A DNA stretch of 63,309 bases. Origin: Phycisphaerae bacterium. Its GTDB lineage: Bacteria; Planctomycetota; Phycisphaerae; Phycisphaerales; SM1A02. The stretch covers positions 33,056 to 96,364 of the forward strand of contig NYSW01000075.1 in the NCBI GenBank assembly GCA_002683195.1, in the 5' to 3' direction. Shown piece after piece: positions 1-9,167 of the stretch. The translations under genes were made by a program, and so were the position numbers. Below the pieces are notes generated by a model, which saw only the letters and a program-made list of their open reading frames with translations, had not been told where the DNA came from and made no database searches. The stretch's first letter is position 1. Every line of letters begins with the position of its first letter.

Positions 1-1253
1 CGCCCTTCGACGGTGATCTTCTCGACCAGGCCAGCCTTGATCTTGTCGACTCCTGAGCCCAGATCACCGATCGGGGCCGGGGGGACGATGTCCACGACCT
101 TCTGGCCCAGCGTCGCCTCACCCGCCTTGACCCGGGACTCGAAAGCCTGGCATTCGGCCAGAAGTCGCTCCAGAATCTCGGCCTCCGGGACGTTGGCCAC
201 CTTTTCACCTTGAACGTAGATGATGCCTCGCCGATCACCGGCGAAGACCGCCACGTCCGCACCTTCGGCCTCACCGGGGCCATTCACGATGCACCCCATG
301 ACCGCCACCTTGAGCGGGAGCTCGATCTCGGTCTCCAGGGTCTTCTTCACTTCTTCGACCAGGGTGAAGAGATCGACTTGGATTCGCCCGCAGGTCGGAC
401 AGGCGATCAATTCGATGCCCTTCCGTTCCCTCATGTCGAGCGAGCAGAGAAGTTCCACCCCATCCTCGACCTCGTAGACGGGATCGCTGGCGTAACTGAT
501 TCGAATGGTGTCGCCGATTCCGTTGGCGAGCAGGGTACCGAGGGCGGCGATCGATCGGACCGAACCGGTCTCTCGAGTTCCCGCATGTGTCACGCCGAGA
601 TGAAGGGGGTAGTCGAAACGCCTCGAGATCTCGGTGTACGCGTCGATCACCAGTCGGGCGTCCATGGACTTGGCACTGATCGCCACGTCGTGAAAGTCCC
701 GGGCCTCGAAGATGTCCAGGTATTCCTCGAGTTTGGCGATCATGATCGCCAGCAGGTGCCCGGACCGATGGCCTTCGAAATAGGCCCCGAGCTCCGCCTG
801 TCGCTTCTGCTTGTCGCGCCGCTCGATGATCGAGCCTTCGTTGACGCCGATACGGATTGGAATACCTGCCCCCTTGCAGGCATCGATGACCGCGTTGACC
901 TGATCGCGATCGCTGATGTTCCCCGGGTTCAGGCGGATCTTGTGCACCCCGGCCTCGACCGCCTCGAGGGCACGTTTGTAGTGAAAGTGCACATCGGCGA
1001 CGATCGGCACCGGCGTGGCCTTCATGATTTCCGCCAGGGCTTCCGTGTCCTTCCGCTCCGGTACCGCGACCCGGACGATGTCCGCACCGGCGTCCGCGAG
1101 CTTGTTGATCTCCGCGAGGCAGGTATCGATGTCGTGCGTGTAGCAAGAGGTCATCGACTGAACCGACGGGAGGGCATCTCCGCCGATCTGGACGCGGCCG
1201 ACGCGATCGTCGCCGAGGGTGAAGGAGCGGGTTTGGCGTCGCTGGTAGGTCAT
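1..1253 (-). CDS. ispG: 4-hydroxy-3-methylbut-2-enyl diphosphate synthase, 3' end outside window
   Basis: IspG (GcpE) is the penultimate iron-sulfur enzyme of the MEP isoprenoid pathway. The reading frame opens with MTYQRRQTRSFTLGDDRVG and runs off the left edge without a stop. Seen: the TIM-barrel start with PSVQSMTSCYTHD, the KIRLNPGN motif, and the C-terminal cluster region with CPTCGR and GCIVNGPGEA, which supply the [4Fe-4S] ligands. The barrel passes directly into the cluster domain, so this is the short E. coli-type enzyme without the inserted middle domain. The ATG is chosen because a TACAAT box ends 7 nt upstream and there is no Shine-Dalgarno, suggesting a leaderless transcript. It is divergent from the MFS gene. 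Confidence 0.93.
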   Translation of the reverse strand, partial: MTYQRRQTRSFTLGDDRVGRVQIGGDALPSVQSMTSCYTHDIDTCLAEINKLADAGADIVRVAVPERKDTEALAEIMKATPVPIVADVHFHYKRALEAVEAGVHKIRLNPGNISDRDQVNAVIDACKGAGIPIRIGVNEGSIIERRDKQKRQAELGAYFEGHRSGHLLAIMIAKLEEYLDIFEARDFHDVAISAKSMDARLVIDAYTEISRRFDYPLHLGVTHAGTRETGSVRSIAALGTLLANGIGDTIRISYASDPVYEVEDGVELLCSLDMRERKGIELIACPTCGRIQVDLFTLVEEVKKTLETEIELPLKVAVMGCIVNGPGEAEGADVAVFAGDRRGIIYVQGEKVANVPEAEILERLLAECQAFESRVKAGEATLGQKVVDIVPPAPIGDLGSGVDKIKAGLVEKITVEG

Positions 1254-1266
1254 GGAAAGGATTGTA
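1254..1266 (-). promoter_or_regulatory. TACAAT box 7 nt before the ispG start
   Basis: On the minus strand TACAAT (1266-1261) is followed by seven bases and then the ispG ATG. If transcription starts 7-8 nt after the box, as is usual, the mRNA begins at or next to the start codon. No convincing -35 was seen. One of nine such sites in the window. Confidence 0.55.
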
Positions 1267-1423
1267 GGAAGAGGGCAGCGACTCCGGACACGTTCTCAGG
1301 TCATTCGGTAGCATCCATCGGCCGCCTCCAGTGCGGTCGATCCCGGCATCGTCGGGGCCGAAGGCCGGGTTCCGGGCCCGGATCGCGTTCGATCATCCAC
1401 AGACATGCCCGGAGCCTCGCCCC

Positions 1424-2764
1424 ATGACCACGGCTGAGAACCCTTTCCGAACCAGCGGCGCCGTCCGTTTCAAACTCTCGGTGATGATGTTCCTCCAGTA
1501 CGCGATCTGGGGGGCCTGGTTGCCGATCCTGTTTCCGTTCCTGCTCGGATATCGGGGTTTCAGCCTCGAACAGACCGGGCTTTGCCTCTCCGCAGGCGCG
1601 GTGGGCGCGATCTTCGGCCCCTTCCTCGCCGGCCAGCTGGCCGACCGAAGCGTCTCGACCGAGAAGCTTCTCGCCGCCAGCCACTTCCTCGGGGCGATCC
1701 TGGTCTTCATGCTGGCGGTGGTGGACTCGTTCCCGCCGTTCATTCTGATCTCGGCCATCTACGGGCTCGTCTACGCCCCGACCCTCGCCCTCACCAACTC
1801 GATTTCCTTCGCCCACATCGCGGACCGGGACCGGGATTTCGGCCCGATTCGACTCTGGGGCACCATCGGCTGGATCGTGGCCGGCCTCCTCGTCGGTCAG
1901 TACCTGCTTCGATTCGCCACCCCGACGGAGGGCGGCCCGGACGAAATCGCCGCGGCCCAGGATGCCGGCCGAACCGTCGCGTTCTATCTGTCGTCGGTCC
2001 TTGGACTCGTGATGGCGGTCTTCTGCCTCTTCCTGCCGCACACTCCTCCGGCAAAGACCAGCGACCAGGAGGTGAAGAAACTGGCCTGGCTTGAAGCGCT
2101 CGGTGAGATCCGAATGCAGCCATTGCTCACGCTCTTCCTGATCGCGATCCCGGTGAGCATGATTCACCAGTTCTACTTCGTCTTCACCAGTGACTTCGTC
2201 ACCGACATCCAGAATGCCGCGGGAAGCCAGGGCGCGGATGCCTTCGCGAACGCGATCAATCAGGTTCTGGGCGTGGGCGGCGGGGGACTGATGACCATCG
2301 GCCAGATGAGCGAGATCCTCGTGCTCGCCGCCATTCCATTCCTCGCCAAGAGCGTCACCCGCAAGCAACTTCTGCTGATCGGACTGGCGGCCTACGCGGG
2401 CCGGATGGCGATCTTCGCCTTCGCGCCGACCCTGATTCCAGTCCTCTTCGGCGTGGCGCTCCACGGCCTCTGCTTCGGCTGCTTCATCTTCGTCGCCTTC
2501 ATGGTGGTGGATGAACACACGACTCCGGATGTCCGGGCCACCGCCCAGAACCTCTTCAATCTCGTGATCGTCGGCATCGGCATCATCGTCGGCAGTTACT
2601 TCGCCACCGGCGTGGTGGCGACCTGGGCCACGATTCCCGAGGCCGACGGAGGCGGCATGGACTTCGCGAAACTGTTCAGCGTCCCGATGTGGATGGCGAT
2701 CGCATGCTTCTTCGTGATGCTGATCGCCTACCCGAAGCACAGTCAGGCCCGAACCGCATCCTGA
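1424..2764 (+). CDS. MFS transporter, nucleoside:H+ symporter (NupG)-like
   Basis: A 446-residue integral membrane protein of the major facilitator superfamily, most like the NupG/XapB nucleoside:proton symporter branch, which is frequent in planctomycetes. Seen: about 12 hydrophobic segments, an early FLQYAIWGAWLPIL helix, FGPFLAGQLADR at the conserved loop 2-3 position, and a second half opening with PLLTLFLIAIP. The ATG is chosen because GGAG lies 8 nt upstream; an in-frame extension further 5' lacks such a site. Its substrate cannot be read from sequence. It stands alone, divergent from ispG and convergent with topA across a strong hairpin. Confidence 0.82.
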   Translation: MTTAENPFRTSGAVRFKLSVMMFLQYAIWGAWLPILFPFLLGYRGFSLEQTGLCLSAGAVGAIFGPFLAGQLADRSVSTEKLLAASHFLGAILVFMLAVVDSFPPFILISAIYGLVYAPTLALTNSISFAHIADRDRDFGPIRLWGTIGWIVAGLLVGQYLLRFATPTEGGPDEIAAAQDAGRTVAFYLSSVLGLVMAVFCLFLPHTPPAKTSDQEVKKLAWLEALGEIRMQPLLTLFLIAIPVSMIHQFYFVFTSDFVTDIQNAAGSQGADAFANAINQVLGVGGGGLMTIGQMSEILVLAAIPFLAKSVTRKQLLLIGLAAYAGRMAIFAFAPTLIPVLFGVALHGLCFGCFIFVAFMVVDEHTTPDVRATAQNLFNLVIVGIGIIVGSYFATGVVATWATIPEADGGGMDFAKLFSVPMWMAIACFFVMLIAYPKHSQARTAS

Positions 2765-2794
2765 TCGCCGCAGATCAGGAACCACACCCCACGC

Positions 2795-2831
2795 AACGAC
2801 CGCCCGTGGCCTCCGGCCCCGGGCGGTCGTT
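2795..2831. terminator. Bidirectional terminator between the MFS gene and topA
   Basis: A perfect 12-bp inverted repeat AACGACCGCCCG (2795-2806) and CGGGCGGTCGTT (2820-2831) with a 13-nt loop lies between two convergent genes. The arms end in TT on the plus strand, followed by CTTC, and in TT on the minus strand, so it can serve both directions. Confidence 0.75.
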
Positions 2832-2855
2832 CTTCGGTCGATGCTGAAGGCGGCG

Positions 2856-5519
2856 TCAACCCGCCTTGCGAGGGCTGGTGTCCGCCACCGATTCGGGGTG
2901 GATGGCGAGGTCGGCGATCAGTCCCGGAACCACCAGGTCCACGATCGGGGTGCCTTCCTTGATCGGCGTTCCCTTCATGTCGGTGATCACCGGCATCGGG
3001 TTGGCCTTCAGGTGCTTCTTCAGATCAGCCTCGAGCTTCTCACGCACCGGTTCATCCAATTTGGCGAAACTCTCCCGGCCCCGACACTTGGGGAAACCGG
3101 AACAGCCCAACCAGGGGCCGCGTTTTCCGTCGCGGAGATAGAGATTGCGATCCTCGCACTTCGAGCACTTCAGATCCGTCTCGAATGCGGGCGGGGCCGG
3201 AAGTTTCAAGCAATCCTTGCGATCGAGGTTGAGGACGAACTTCACCTCGGGGTAGTTCTGGCTGGCCATGTACTTCCCGAACCGACCGGTCCGGAGAATC
3301 ATCTGGGACCCGTCTTCCGGGCACTTGATGTCCACCATTTCGGGCAACAGGGGACGCCCCGCGCGGTCGATCGGAGCCGCGTAGTCGCAGTCCGGATAGG
3401 CGGTGCAACTGAGGAATCGTCCGTTCTTGCCGAACCGGTAACAAGTCTTGGAGGCACACTTCGGACAGGCGTAGGGAGCAGGCTGGATCTCGGCCTTGGC
3501 ATGCCCCAGTTCCTCGTGCGCCCGCTCCAACGACTCGCTGAAACGCCCGTAGAAGTCGCGAAGCATCACCTTCCACTCGACGTGTTCCTCTTCGATCTCG
3601 TCCAGCCGCTTCTCGAGTTCGCGGGTGTAGCCGAAGTCCATGAGTCGAGGGAAGGCCTCCACCATCTTGTCGGTGACCACTTCTCCCAGGGCGGTGGCAT
3701 GGAAGGCCTTGCCGACCTTTTCGGCGTAGCCACGATCTTGAATCACCTTGATGATCGAGGCGTAGGTCGAGGGCCGGCCGATGCCTTCGTCCTCCAGCTT
3801 CTTCACCAACGAACCTTCGTTGTATCGAGGCGGCGGGGACGAGAACTTCTGTCGCGGCTCGATCGAGAAGGGAGCGGTCTGGTCGCCGTCGGCGAAAGCG
3901 GGAAGCACCTGCTCATCGCTGGCCGCCACCCCGCCGACCCGGGTCCAGCCGTCGAAGGCCAGTACTCGTCCGGTTGCTCGGAGAATCGCACCGGTGTCCT
4001 GATCGGCTCTTCGGAAACGAACCGCGGTGGAATCCCACTTGGCGTCGGTCATCTGACAGGAGACGAACCGATTCCAGATGAGGCGATAGAGCTTGAGTTG
4101 TTCTTCGCTCAGCGCGGATTTGACCTGATCGGGGGTCCGCCGAGGATCCGTCGGACGGATCGCTTCGTGCGCTTCCTGGGCGTCCTTGTTGCTGGAACCG
4201 TAGAAACGAGGCTTCTCCGGCAGGTATTCACCACCGTGCCGCTCTTCGATGTACCCACGAGCCATTCCGATCGCATCCCCGGAGAGATGCGTGGAGTCGG
4301 TTCTCATGTAGGTGATGAGGCCGACCTGGCCTTCACCCGGGACGTCGAGTCCCATGTACAACTGCTGGGCGATCCGCATGGTTCGATCGGCGGTGAAACC
4401 AAGCACGTTGCTCGCCGCGACCTGCAGGGAACTGGTGATGTAGGGCGCGAACGGCTTCGAGGATTTCCGGGTGGTGTCGATCGAATCGACCGCGTACCGG
4501 ACGTCCGGCGCGATGACGCCGGAGACCGTCCGGACCTGCCGCGCCGGTCCCTTGCCGTCGGGATCCTCCCGCGCATCGACCGAGACTTCGGACAGACCGA
4601 CGCCCTCGGCGATCCCACTGATTCGGGTCGAGAGATCTTCGATCGCATCCTTGGAACAGCCGAGGCTGAACTTCTCTCCCCCGAGTTCCACCAGTTCGGT
4701 GCGCAGTCCGCCATGCTCGGAAAGCCATCCGTTCTGACGCTTGATGGTCGGGCCCCGGCCCTTGTCGTCCAGTTCGGAAATGAACTCGGACCAACCTTCG
4801 ACCAGCCCGGGGGCGGTCGTCGGATCCAGCGCGAGTTTCACTCCGACGTCCCAGGATTCGTCGGGGATGAAGGCATCGATCTCTCGTTCCCGCTCCACGA
4901 TCAGGCGGGTCGCCACTGACTGCACTCGTCCGGCGGAGAGTCCACGAGCGACTTTCTTCCAGAGCAGTGGAGATGCCTGGTAGCCCACGATCCGGTCGAG
5001 AATCCGTCGGGCCTGCTGGGCATTCACCTTGTATTCGTCGATCGGATGGGGCGTCTCGAACGCCCGCTCGATCTCGCCCTTGGTGATCGCGTTGAACACC
5101 ACCCGCTTCGCATCCTTGGGCTTCACTCCCAGGAGTTCGGCCAGATGCCAGGCGATGGCTTCTCCCTCACGGTCAAGGTCAGTCGCGAACCAGATCTGCG
5201 AAGCACCCTTCGCGGCCTTCTTCAGATCGGTGACCGTCTTCTTCTTGGCCGTCAGGACCTCGTAGCTCGGCTCGAAGTCGTTTTCGAGATCAACCCCGGG
5301 AACGGGCTGCTTCGACCCCTTGGGGGCCTTGCTCGGCAGATCTCGGATGTGCCCGACCGACGCGGTCACGATGAACTCCGGCCCGAGGTAGCGATTGATG
5401 GTCTTCGCCTTCGCCGGACTCTCCACGATGACCAGTTGCTTTCCGGCGGCAGAGGGGGTCGAAGACCTCGAGGAGGCCTTCTTCTTGGTCTTCTTCTTCG
5501 CGGATGCCTTCTTGGCCAT
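2856..5519 (-). CDS. topA: DNA topoisomerase I (type IA)
   Basis: An 887-residue type IA topoisomerase that relaxes negative supercoils by single-strand passage. Seen in order: a Lys/Ala-rich N-terminal tail (residues 1-26), the TOPRIM domain starting QLVIVESPAKAKTI with the DLDREGEAIAWH acidic motif, the LSAGRVQSVA motif, and the catalytic tyrosine in ITYMRTDS near residue 405. The C-terminus carries zinc-ribbon modules: the first (CPKC...CTAYPDC) and last (CSKC...CSGFPKC) are complete, while a middle one (CPEDGS...) has lost most cysteines. An AGGA site precedes the ATG. It is downstream of miaA on the same strand with a 192-bp gap in which no gene is visible. Confidence 0.97.
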   Translation of the reverse strand: MAKKASAKKKTKKKASSRSSTPSAAGKQLVIVESPAKAKTINRYLGPEFIVTASVGHIRDLPSKAPKGSKQPVPGVDLENDFEPSYEVLTAKKKTVTDLKKAAKGASQIWFATDLDREGEAIAWHLAELLGVKPKDAKRVVFNAITKGEIERAFETPHPIDEYKVNAQQARRILDRIVGYQASPLLWKKVARGLSAGRVQSVATRLIVEREREIDAFIPDESWDVGVKLALDPTTAPGLVEGWSEFISELDDKGRGPTIKRQNGWLSEHGGLRTELVELGGEKFSLGCSKDAIEDLSTRISGIAEGVGLSEVSVDAREDPDGKGPARQVRTVSGVIAPDVRYAVDSIDTTRKSSKPFAPYITSSLQVAASNVLGFTADRTMRIAQQLYMGLDVPGEGQVGLITYMRTDSTHLSGDAIGMARGYIEERHGGEYLPEKPRFYGSSNKDAQEAHEAIRPTDPRRTPDQVKSALSEEQLKLYRLIWNRFVSCQMTDAKWDSTAVRFRRADQDTGAILRATGRVLAFDGWTRVGGVAASDEQVLPAFADGDQTAPFSIEPRQKFSSPPPRYNEGSLVKKLEDEGIGRPSTYASIIKVIQDRGYAEKVGKAFHATALGEVVTDKMVEAFPRLMDFGYTRELEKRLDEIEEEHVEWKVMLRDFYGRFSESLERAHEELGHAKAEIQPAPYACPKCASKTCYRFGKNGRFLSCTAYPDCDYAAPIDRAGRPLLPEMVDIKCPEDGSQMILRTGRFGKYMASQNYPEVKFVLNLDRKDCLKLPAPPAFETDLKCSKCEDRNLYLRDGKRGPWLGCSGFPKCRGRESFAKLDEPVREKLEADLKKHLKANPMPVITDMKGTPIKEGTPIVDLVVPGLIADLAIHPESVADTSPRKAG

Positions 5520-5711
5520 GGGATTCCTGAGTACGACGCTCCCGACGGTTCAGTCGTCGAAAGCAGGGGGGGGGTGATCGGTCTTTCGCGTTCGGCCGCC
5601 GGGCGGCATCGGCCAAAGTTGGGGGGCGGCATTGAAAGTAGTTGGAGGCCCTCCCGTCAAGCCCGAGGCCAAATAAACGTCCGAGAACCACGATTTTACC
5701 CCCAAGATCCC

Positions 5712-6671
5712 CTAAGTCGTCGGTTGAAGCCTCGAAATGAGCTCCGAAACGATCTCCCCCGGGGCTCGATCGACGGGGTCGACTCGAATCGCCCCCGGGA
5801 CGGCCAGAAACCGTCGAAGCCAGGTTCGCTGCTGTTTCCCGTAGCGACGAGTGCGGATCTTGATCCGCTCCACGGCCTGCTCCAGCCCGAGTCGCCCTCG
5901 CAGGTGCTCGCGGAGTTCTCGATACCCGACCGCTTCGATCGCCTGCGGACCAAGCCGACCGGCTTCATCGAGACGTCGAACCTCCTCGAGAAAACCCGCG
6001 TCCATCATGGCCCGAACTCGAGCGTTGATTCGACGATTGAGCAGTTCAGAGGGCCAATCCAACACCACGACCCTGACCGACGGGCGGCTGCCGATCGATG
6101 CGCCCCACTCGGCCTGATGCTCGGACAGGGGCCGCCCGGTGATCGCGTGGACTTCCAGGGCCCGGATCATCCGGCGTCGGTCGTTGGGATGAATTCGCTC
6201 GGCCGCTGCAGGGTCGACCTCGATCAGTCGCCGATGCAATGAGGCTTCGTCGATCTTCTCGAATTCCGCCCGGATCGCGTCATCCCGCCCCGGCCCCTCG
6301 AACACACCCTCGAGAAACGCGCGGGCGTAGAGATTGGTGCCACCTACGAGAATCGGAATCCGACCGCGGGCGTGGATGTTTCGGACCTCTGTCTCCGCCC
6401 GATCGAGCCAATCACGGAGGGTGAAGGTCTCGGCCGCGGGATCGACCACCCCGCAGAGATGGTGGGGGACGCCGGCCTGCTCCTGCGGGGTCGGCTGGGC
6501 GGTTCCAATCACCAGATCGGCGTAGACCTGCATGGAATCAGCGATCACGCACTCCCCGCCGCCGGGAATCGCCTTCGCGAGAGAAACCGAGATGTCGGTC
6601 TTTCCCCCGCCGGTCGGGCCGAGAAGAAGAACGATCGAAGCTTCCGAATTGTCTGTGGAATCGGTGGTCAC
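5712..6671 (-). CDS. miaA: tRNA dimethylallyltransferase
   Basis: MiaA (319 residues) transfers a dimethylallyl group to A37 of tRNAs reading UNN codons, using the dimethylallyl diphosphate made by the MEP pathway that also includes ispG. Seen: the P-loop GPTGGGKTDIS, IADSMQVY, VGGTNLYARAFLEG, and HPNDRRRMIRALEV. The GTG start gives the expected N-terminus just ahead of the P-loop. An open frame extends far upstream, but that part is antisense to pgk and has no family similarity. TACCGT lies exactly 6 nt before the GTG, with no Shine-Dalgarno. Confidence 0.95.
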   Translation of the reverse strand: MTTDSTDNSEASIVLLLGPTGGGKTDISVSLAKAIPGGGECVIADSMQVYADLVIGTAQPTPQEQAGVPHHLCGVVDPAAETFTLRDWLDRAETEVRNIHARGRIPILVGGTNLYARAFLEGVFEGPGRDDAIRAEFEKIDEASLHRRLIEVDPAAAERIHPNDRRRMIRALEVHAITGRPLSEHQAEWGASIGSRPSVRVVVLDWPSELLNRRINARVRAMMDAGFLEEVRRLDEAGRLGPQAIEAVGYRELREHLRGRLGLEQAVERIKIRTRRYGKQQRTWLRRFLAVPGAIRVDPVDRAPGEIVSELISRLQPTT

Positions 6672-6683
6672 GCCGCGACGGTA
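6672..6683 (-). promoter_or_regulatory. TACCGT box 6 nt before the miaA GTG
   Basis: On the minus strand TACCGT (6683-6678) plus six bases leads directly into the GTG start of miaA. This fits a leaderless transcript. It sits in the 81-bp space between divergent miaA and pgk; no -35 element was recognised. Confidence 0.5.
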
Positions 6684-6752
6684 GCGGAGCACGGCCCGGC
6701 TATCATCCGCACCCCCGAAATTCGCACCGAGACCCCGTACCGGAACTTCGCC

Positions 6753-7973
6753 GTGAGCAAGCCTGCCAACCACGCCCGCCGCACCATCGATGACATCGAG
6801 GTCGCCGATCTCACCGTGTTGATCCGAGTCGACTTCAACGTGCCGCTCCAGGACGGACGAATCACCGACGACACCCGAATCCGAGCGGCCCTGCCGACGA
6901 TCCGCTCCGTGACCGAGCGGGGTGGAAGCGTGGTGCTCATGAGCCATCTCGGGCGTCCTGGAGGAAACGGCCCCGAACCGACGCATTCGCTCGCCCCGGT
7001 CGCGGCTCGACTCGCAGAACACCTCGAATGTGCGGTCGGATTTCCGAGCGAGGACTGCACCGACGCGCGAACTCGGGAGGCCATCGCGGCCCTCGAACCC
7101 GGAGGCGTCCTGCTGCTGGAAAACCTTCGTTTCCACCCCGGTGAGAAGAAGGGGGACCCGACCTTCGCTCGGACCCTCGCCACCGGTGTCGACGGCTACT
7201 GCAACGACGCCTTCGGCACCGCCCATCGGGCCGACGCTTCCATGGTCGCGGTCGCCGAAGCCATGGGGGATCGACCTCGGGTCGCCGGCCGCCTGCTCGA
7301 AAAGGAACTTCAATATCTCGGGCAGGCCATCGAAGCGGCCGAGCGTCCTTTCGTGGCGATCCTCGGCGGGGCCAAGATCTCCGACAAACTCAAGACGATC
7401 CGGCGGCTCGCTGGAACCGTCGACACCCTGATCGTCGGCGGCGCGATGGCATTCACCCTGCTGAAGGCCCGTGGCCACGCCGTCGGCCGAAGCCTGGTCG
7501 AGGAATCGATGGTCGAGGAAGCGGGCCGGATGATCGAGGAGCTCGCGAGCAGTTCCACCACCCTTCTTCTGCCTTCGGACTTCACCTGTGGCTCGGCCCC
7601 GGAGCAGGGCACCCCGACCTCGATTCACGGCACCGAGATTCCCGCCGATCTCATGGGACTCGACATCGGACCGGAATCCGCACGGATCTTCGCCGAAACG
7701 GTGCGAACCGCTCGAACCGTGGTCTGGAACGGCCCGATGGGGCTCTTCGAGATCAAGCCTTTCGACGCCGGTACCCGAACCGTGGCGGAAGCCCTGGTGG
7801 AGGCCACCACCGCCGGCGCGGTGACGATCGTCGGAGGTGGGGATACCGCCGCGGCGGTCCAGGGGCTCGGGCTGGGCTCCGCGGTTTCTCACGTCTCCAC
7901 CGGAGGCGGGGCCAGCCTGACCATGCTCGAAGGTGGTCCGATGCCCGCTCTGGAAGTGCTGGATCCCGCCTGA
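6753..7973 (+). CDS. pgk: Phosphoglycerate kinase
   Basis: A 406-residue cytoplasmic glycolytic enzyme that interconverts 1,3-bisphosphoglycerate plus ADP and 3-phosphoglycerate plus ATP. Seen: LIRVDFNVPLQDG at the N-terminus, MSHLGRPGG, LLENLRFHPGEKK, DAFGTAHRA, VAILGGAKISDK, NGPMGLFE and the C-terminal VGGGDTAAAV nucleotide loop with STGGGASL. The GTG start (SKPANHAR) gives an N-terminus only slightly longer than usual; an open frame continues upstream antisense to miaA and is not used. Other glycolytic genes are absent nearby. Confidence 0.97.
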   Translation: MSKPANHARRTIDDIEVADLTVLIRVDFNVPLQDGRITDDTRIRAALPTIRSVTERGGSVVLMSHLGRPGGNGPEPTHSLAPVAARLAEHLECAVGFPSEDCTDARTREAIAALEPGGVLLLENLRFHPGEKKGDPTFARTLATGVDGYCNDAFGTAHRADASMVAVAEAMGDRPRVAGRLLEKELQYLGQAIEAAERPFVAILGGAKISDKLKTIRRLAGTVDTLIVGGAMAFTLLKARGHAVGRSLVEESMVEEAGRMIEELASSSTTLLLPSDFTCGSAPEQGTPTSIHGTEIPADLMGLDIGPESARIFAETVRTARTVVWNGPMGLFEIKPFDAGTRTVAEALVEATTAGAVTIVGGGDTAAAVQGLGLGSAVSHVSTGGGASLTMLEGGPMPALEVLDPA

Positions 7974-8106
7974 CCTTCGTTTCTTCGGCGGATGCCTCAT
8001 GGCCTCAGACCGCCTCTCGGACTACCCTGAGCAGTTCGGACGCCTCCTCCAACCTCGGCATCCGTTTCCTCAACCGATTCTTCACGCGGATTCTTCGGAG
8101 CCCTTC

Positions 8107-9150
8107 ATGCGATTTTCCCAGCGACTCACCAAGACCCTCGGCCGACTTCTCGGCGGCGCCCTCGTCGCCTCGATCACCTCGGCCGCCTCAGCAGTCGACC
8201 TCAAGGTCGGCGACAAGGCCCCGGCGGTCGATGTGAAGGAATGGATCCAGGGCGAGACCTCGGTCGGCGAAGGAAAGCCCTACGTCGTCGAATTCTGGGC
8301 GACCTGGTGCGGGCCGTGCAAGAAGGCGATCCCGCACATCAACGAGCTCTACAACAAGTACAAGGATTCCGGCTTCACGGTGATCGGCATCACCGACGAG
8401 GAGAAGGAGATTTCGAAGGTCAAGAACTTCGTTCGCCAGCAGGGCGACCGAATGACCTACCCCGTGGCGATCGACGACGGGGCCAAGAACGCCTGGATGC
8501 AGGCCGCCGGGCAGAAGGGCATTCCCTGCAGCTTCATCGTCGATGCCAAGAACACGATCGCCTTCATCGGCCACCCGATGGACGATCAGTTCGACGACAT
8601 CCTCGCCCAGGTGGTCGCGGGCCGATACAACCCGAAGCTCCAGAAGCAGGCGCGGCCGAAGCTCGCCGCGGCCGACCGGGCGGAAAAGGTCGCCAATTGG
8701 GCGGACGCCTACCGACATCTCGACGAAGTGATCGGACTCGATTCCACCGTCTTCCTGTCCGTCGCCCTTCGCAAGTACCGGATGCTCGCCTGTGGCGAAA
8801 AGAACGCGGACGCCACCGAAGCCTGGGGCGAAAACCTGCTCAAGACGTACAGCGATGACGCCGGAGCCCTGGAAGCCATCGCCCGCCTCACCGCCAACGA
8901 GCCCACCGAGTGCGTTCGTGACCTCAAGCTGGCACGGAAGGCCGCTGATCGACTTCTCTCGCTCCAAGGCCCTTCGAACCCCGACGCGCTGGCCACCAGC
9001 GCGATGGTCGACTACGCGGCCGGCGACAAGGACAAGGCCATCCGCCAGCAGATGCAGGCCTGGATGGCCGTGAAGCCCGACCTCAAGGACACGTACAAGC
9101 GTCAGTTGGACGTGTACCGAGGCCAGGCGGGCCGCGGGAAGCGTCGCTGA
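8107..9150 (+). CDS. Secreted TlpA-like thioredoxin with a C-terminal helical extension
   Basis: A 347-residue protein with a signal peptide (residues 1 to about 29, ending SAASA), then a thioredoxin/TlpA domain containing the redox motif WATWCGPCKK and the cis-proline region GIPCSFIVD. After about residue 175 comes an Ala/Lys-rich, probably TPR-like helical extension that the core TlpA family lacks. It probably acts in the periplasm as a thiol-disulfide reductase; the extension may bind partners (inference). The ATG has GGAG 6 nt upstream. The same fold occurs in two more genes of this window (23269-23826 and 58393-58923). Confidence 0.8.
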   Translation: MRFSQRLTKTLGRLLGGALVASITSAASAVDLKVGDKAPAVDVKEWIQGETSVGEGKPYVVEFWATWCGPCKKAIPHINELYNKYKDSGFTVIGITDEEKEISKVKNFVRQQGDRMTYPVAIDDGAKNAWMQAAGQKGIPCSFIVDAKNTIAFIGHPMDDQFDDILAQVVAGRYNPKLQKQARPKLAAADRAEKVANWADAYRHLDEVIGLDSTVFLSVALRKYRMLACGEKNADATEAWGENLLKTYSDDAGALEAIARLTANEPTECVRDLKLARKAADRLLSLQGPSNPDALATSAMVDYAAGDKDKAIRQQMQAWMAVKPDLKDTYKRQLDVYRGQAGRGKRR

Positions 9151-9167
9151 AAAGGTTCGTAGTCCCA

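Noticed and set aside
271..2785. Minus- and plus-strand frames of 347-494 codons over ispG and the MFS gene
   Set aside because: They are out of frame with clear IspG and MFS proteins and show Arg/His-rich shadow composition.
2841..4919. A 692-codon plus-strand open frame opposite topA
   Set aside because: Shadow of topA; topoisomerase motifs are complete on the other strand.
6672..8000. A 443-codon N-terminal extension of miaA
   Set aside because: It is antisense to pgk and unrelated to MiaA. The GTG at 6671 fits the family N-terminus and has the TACCGT box.
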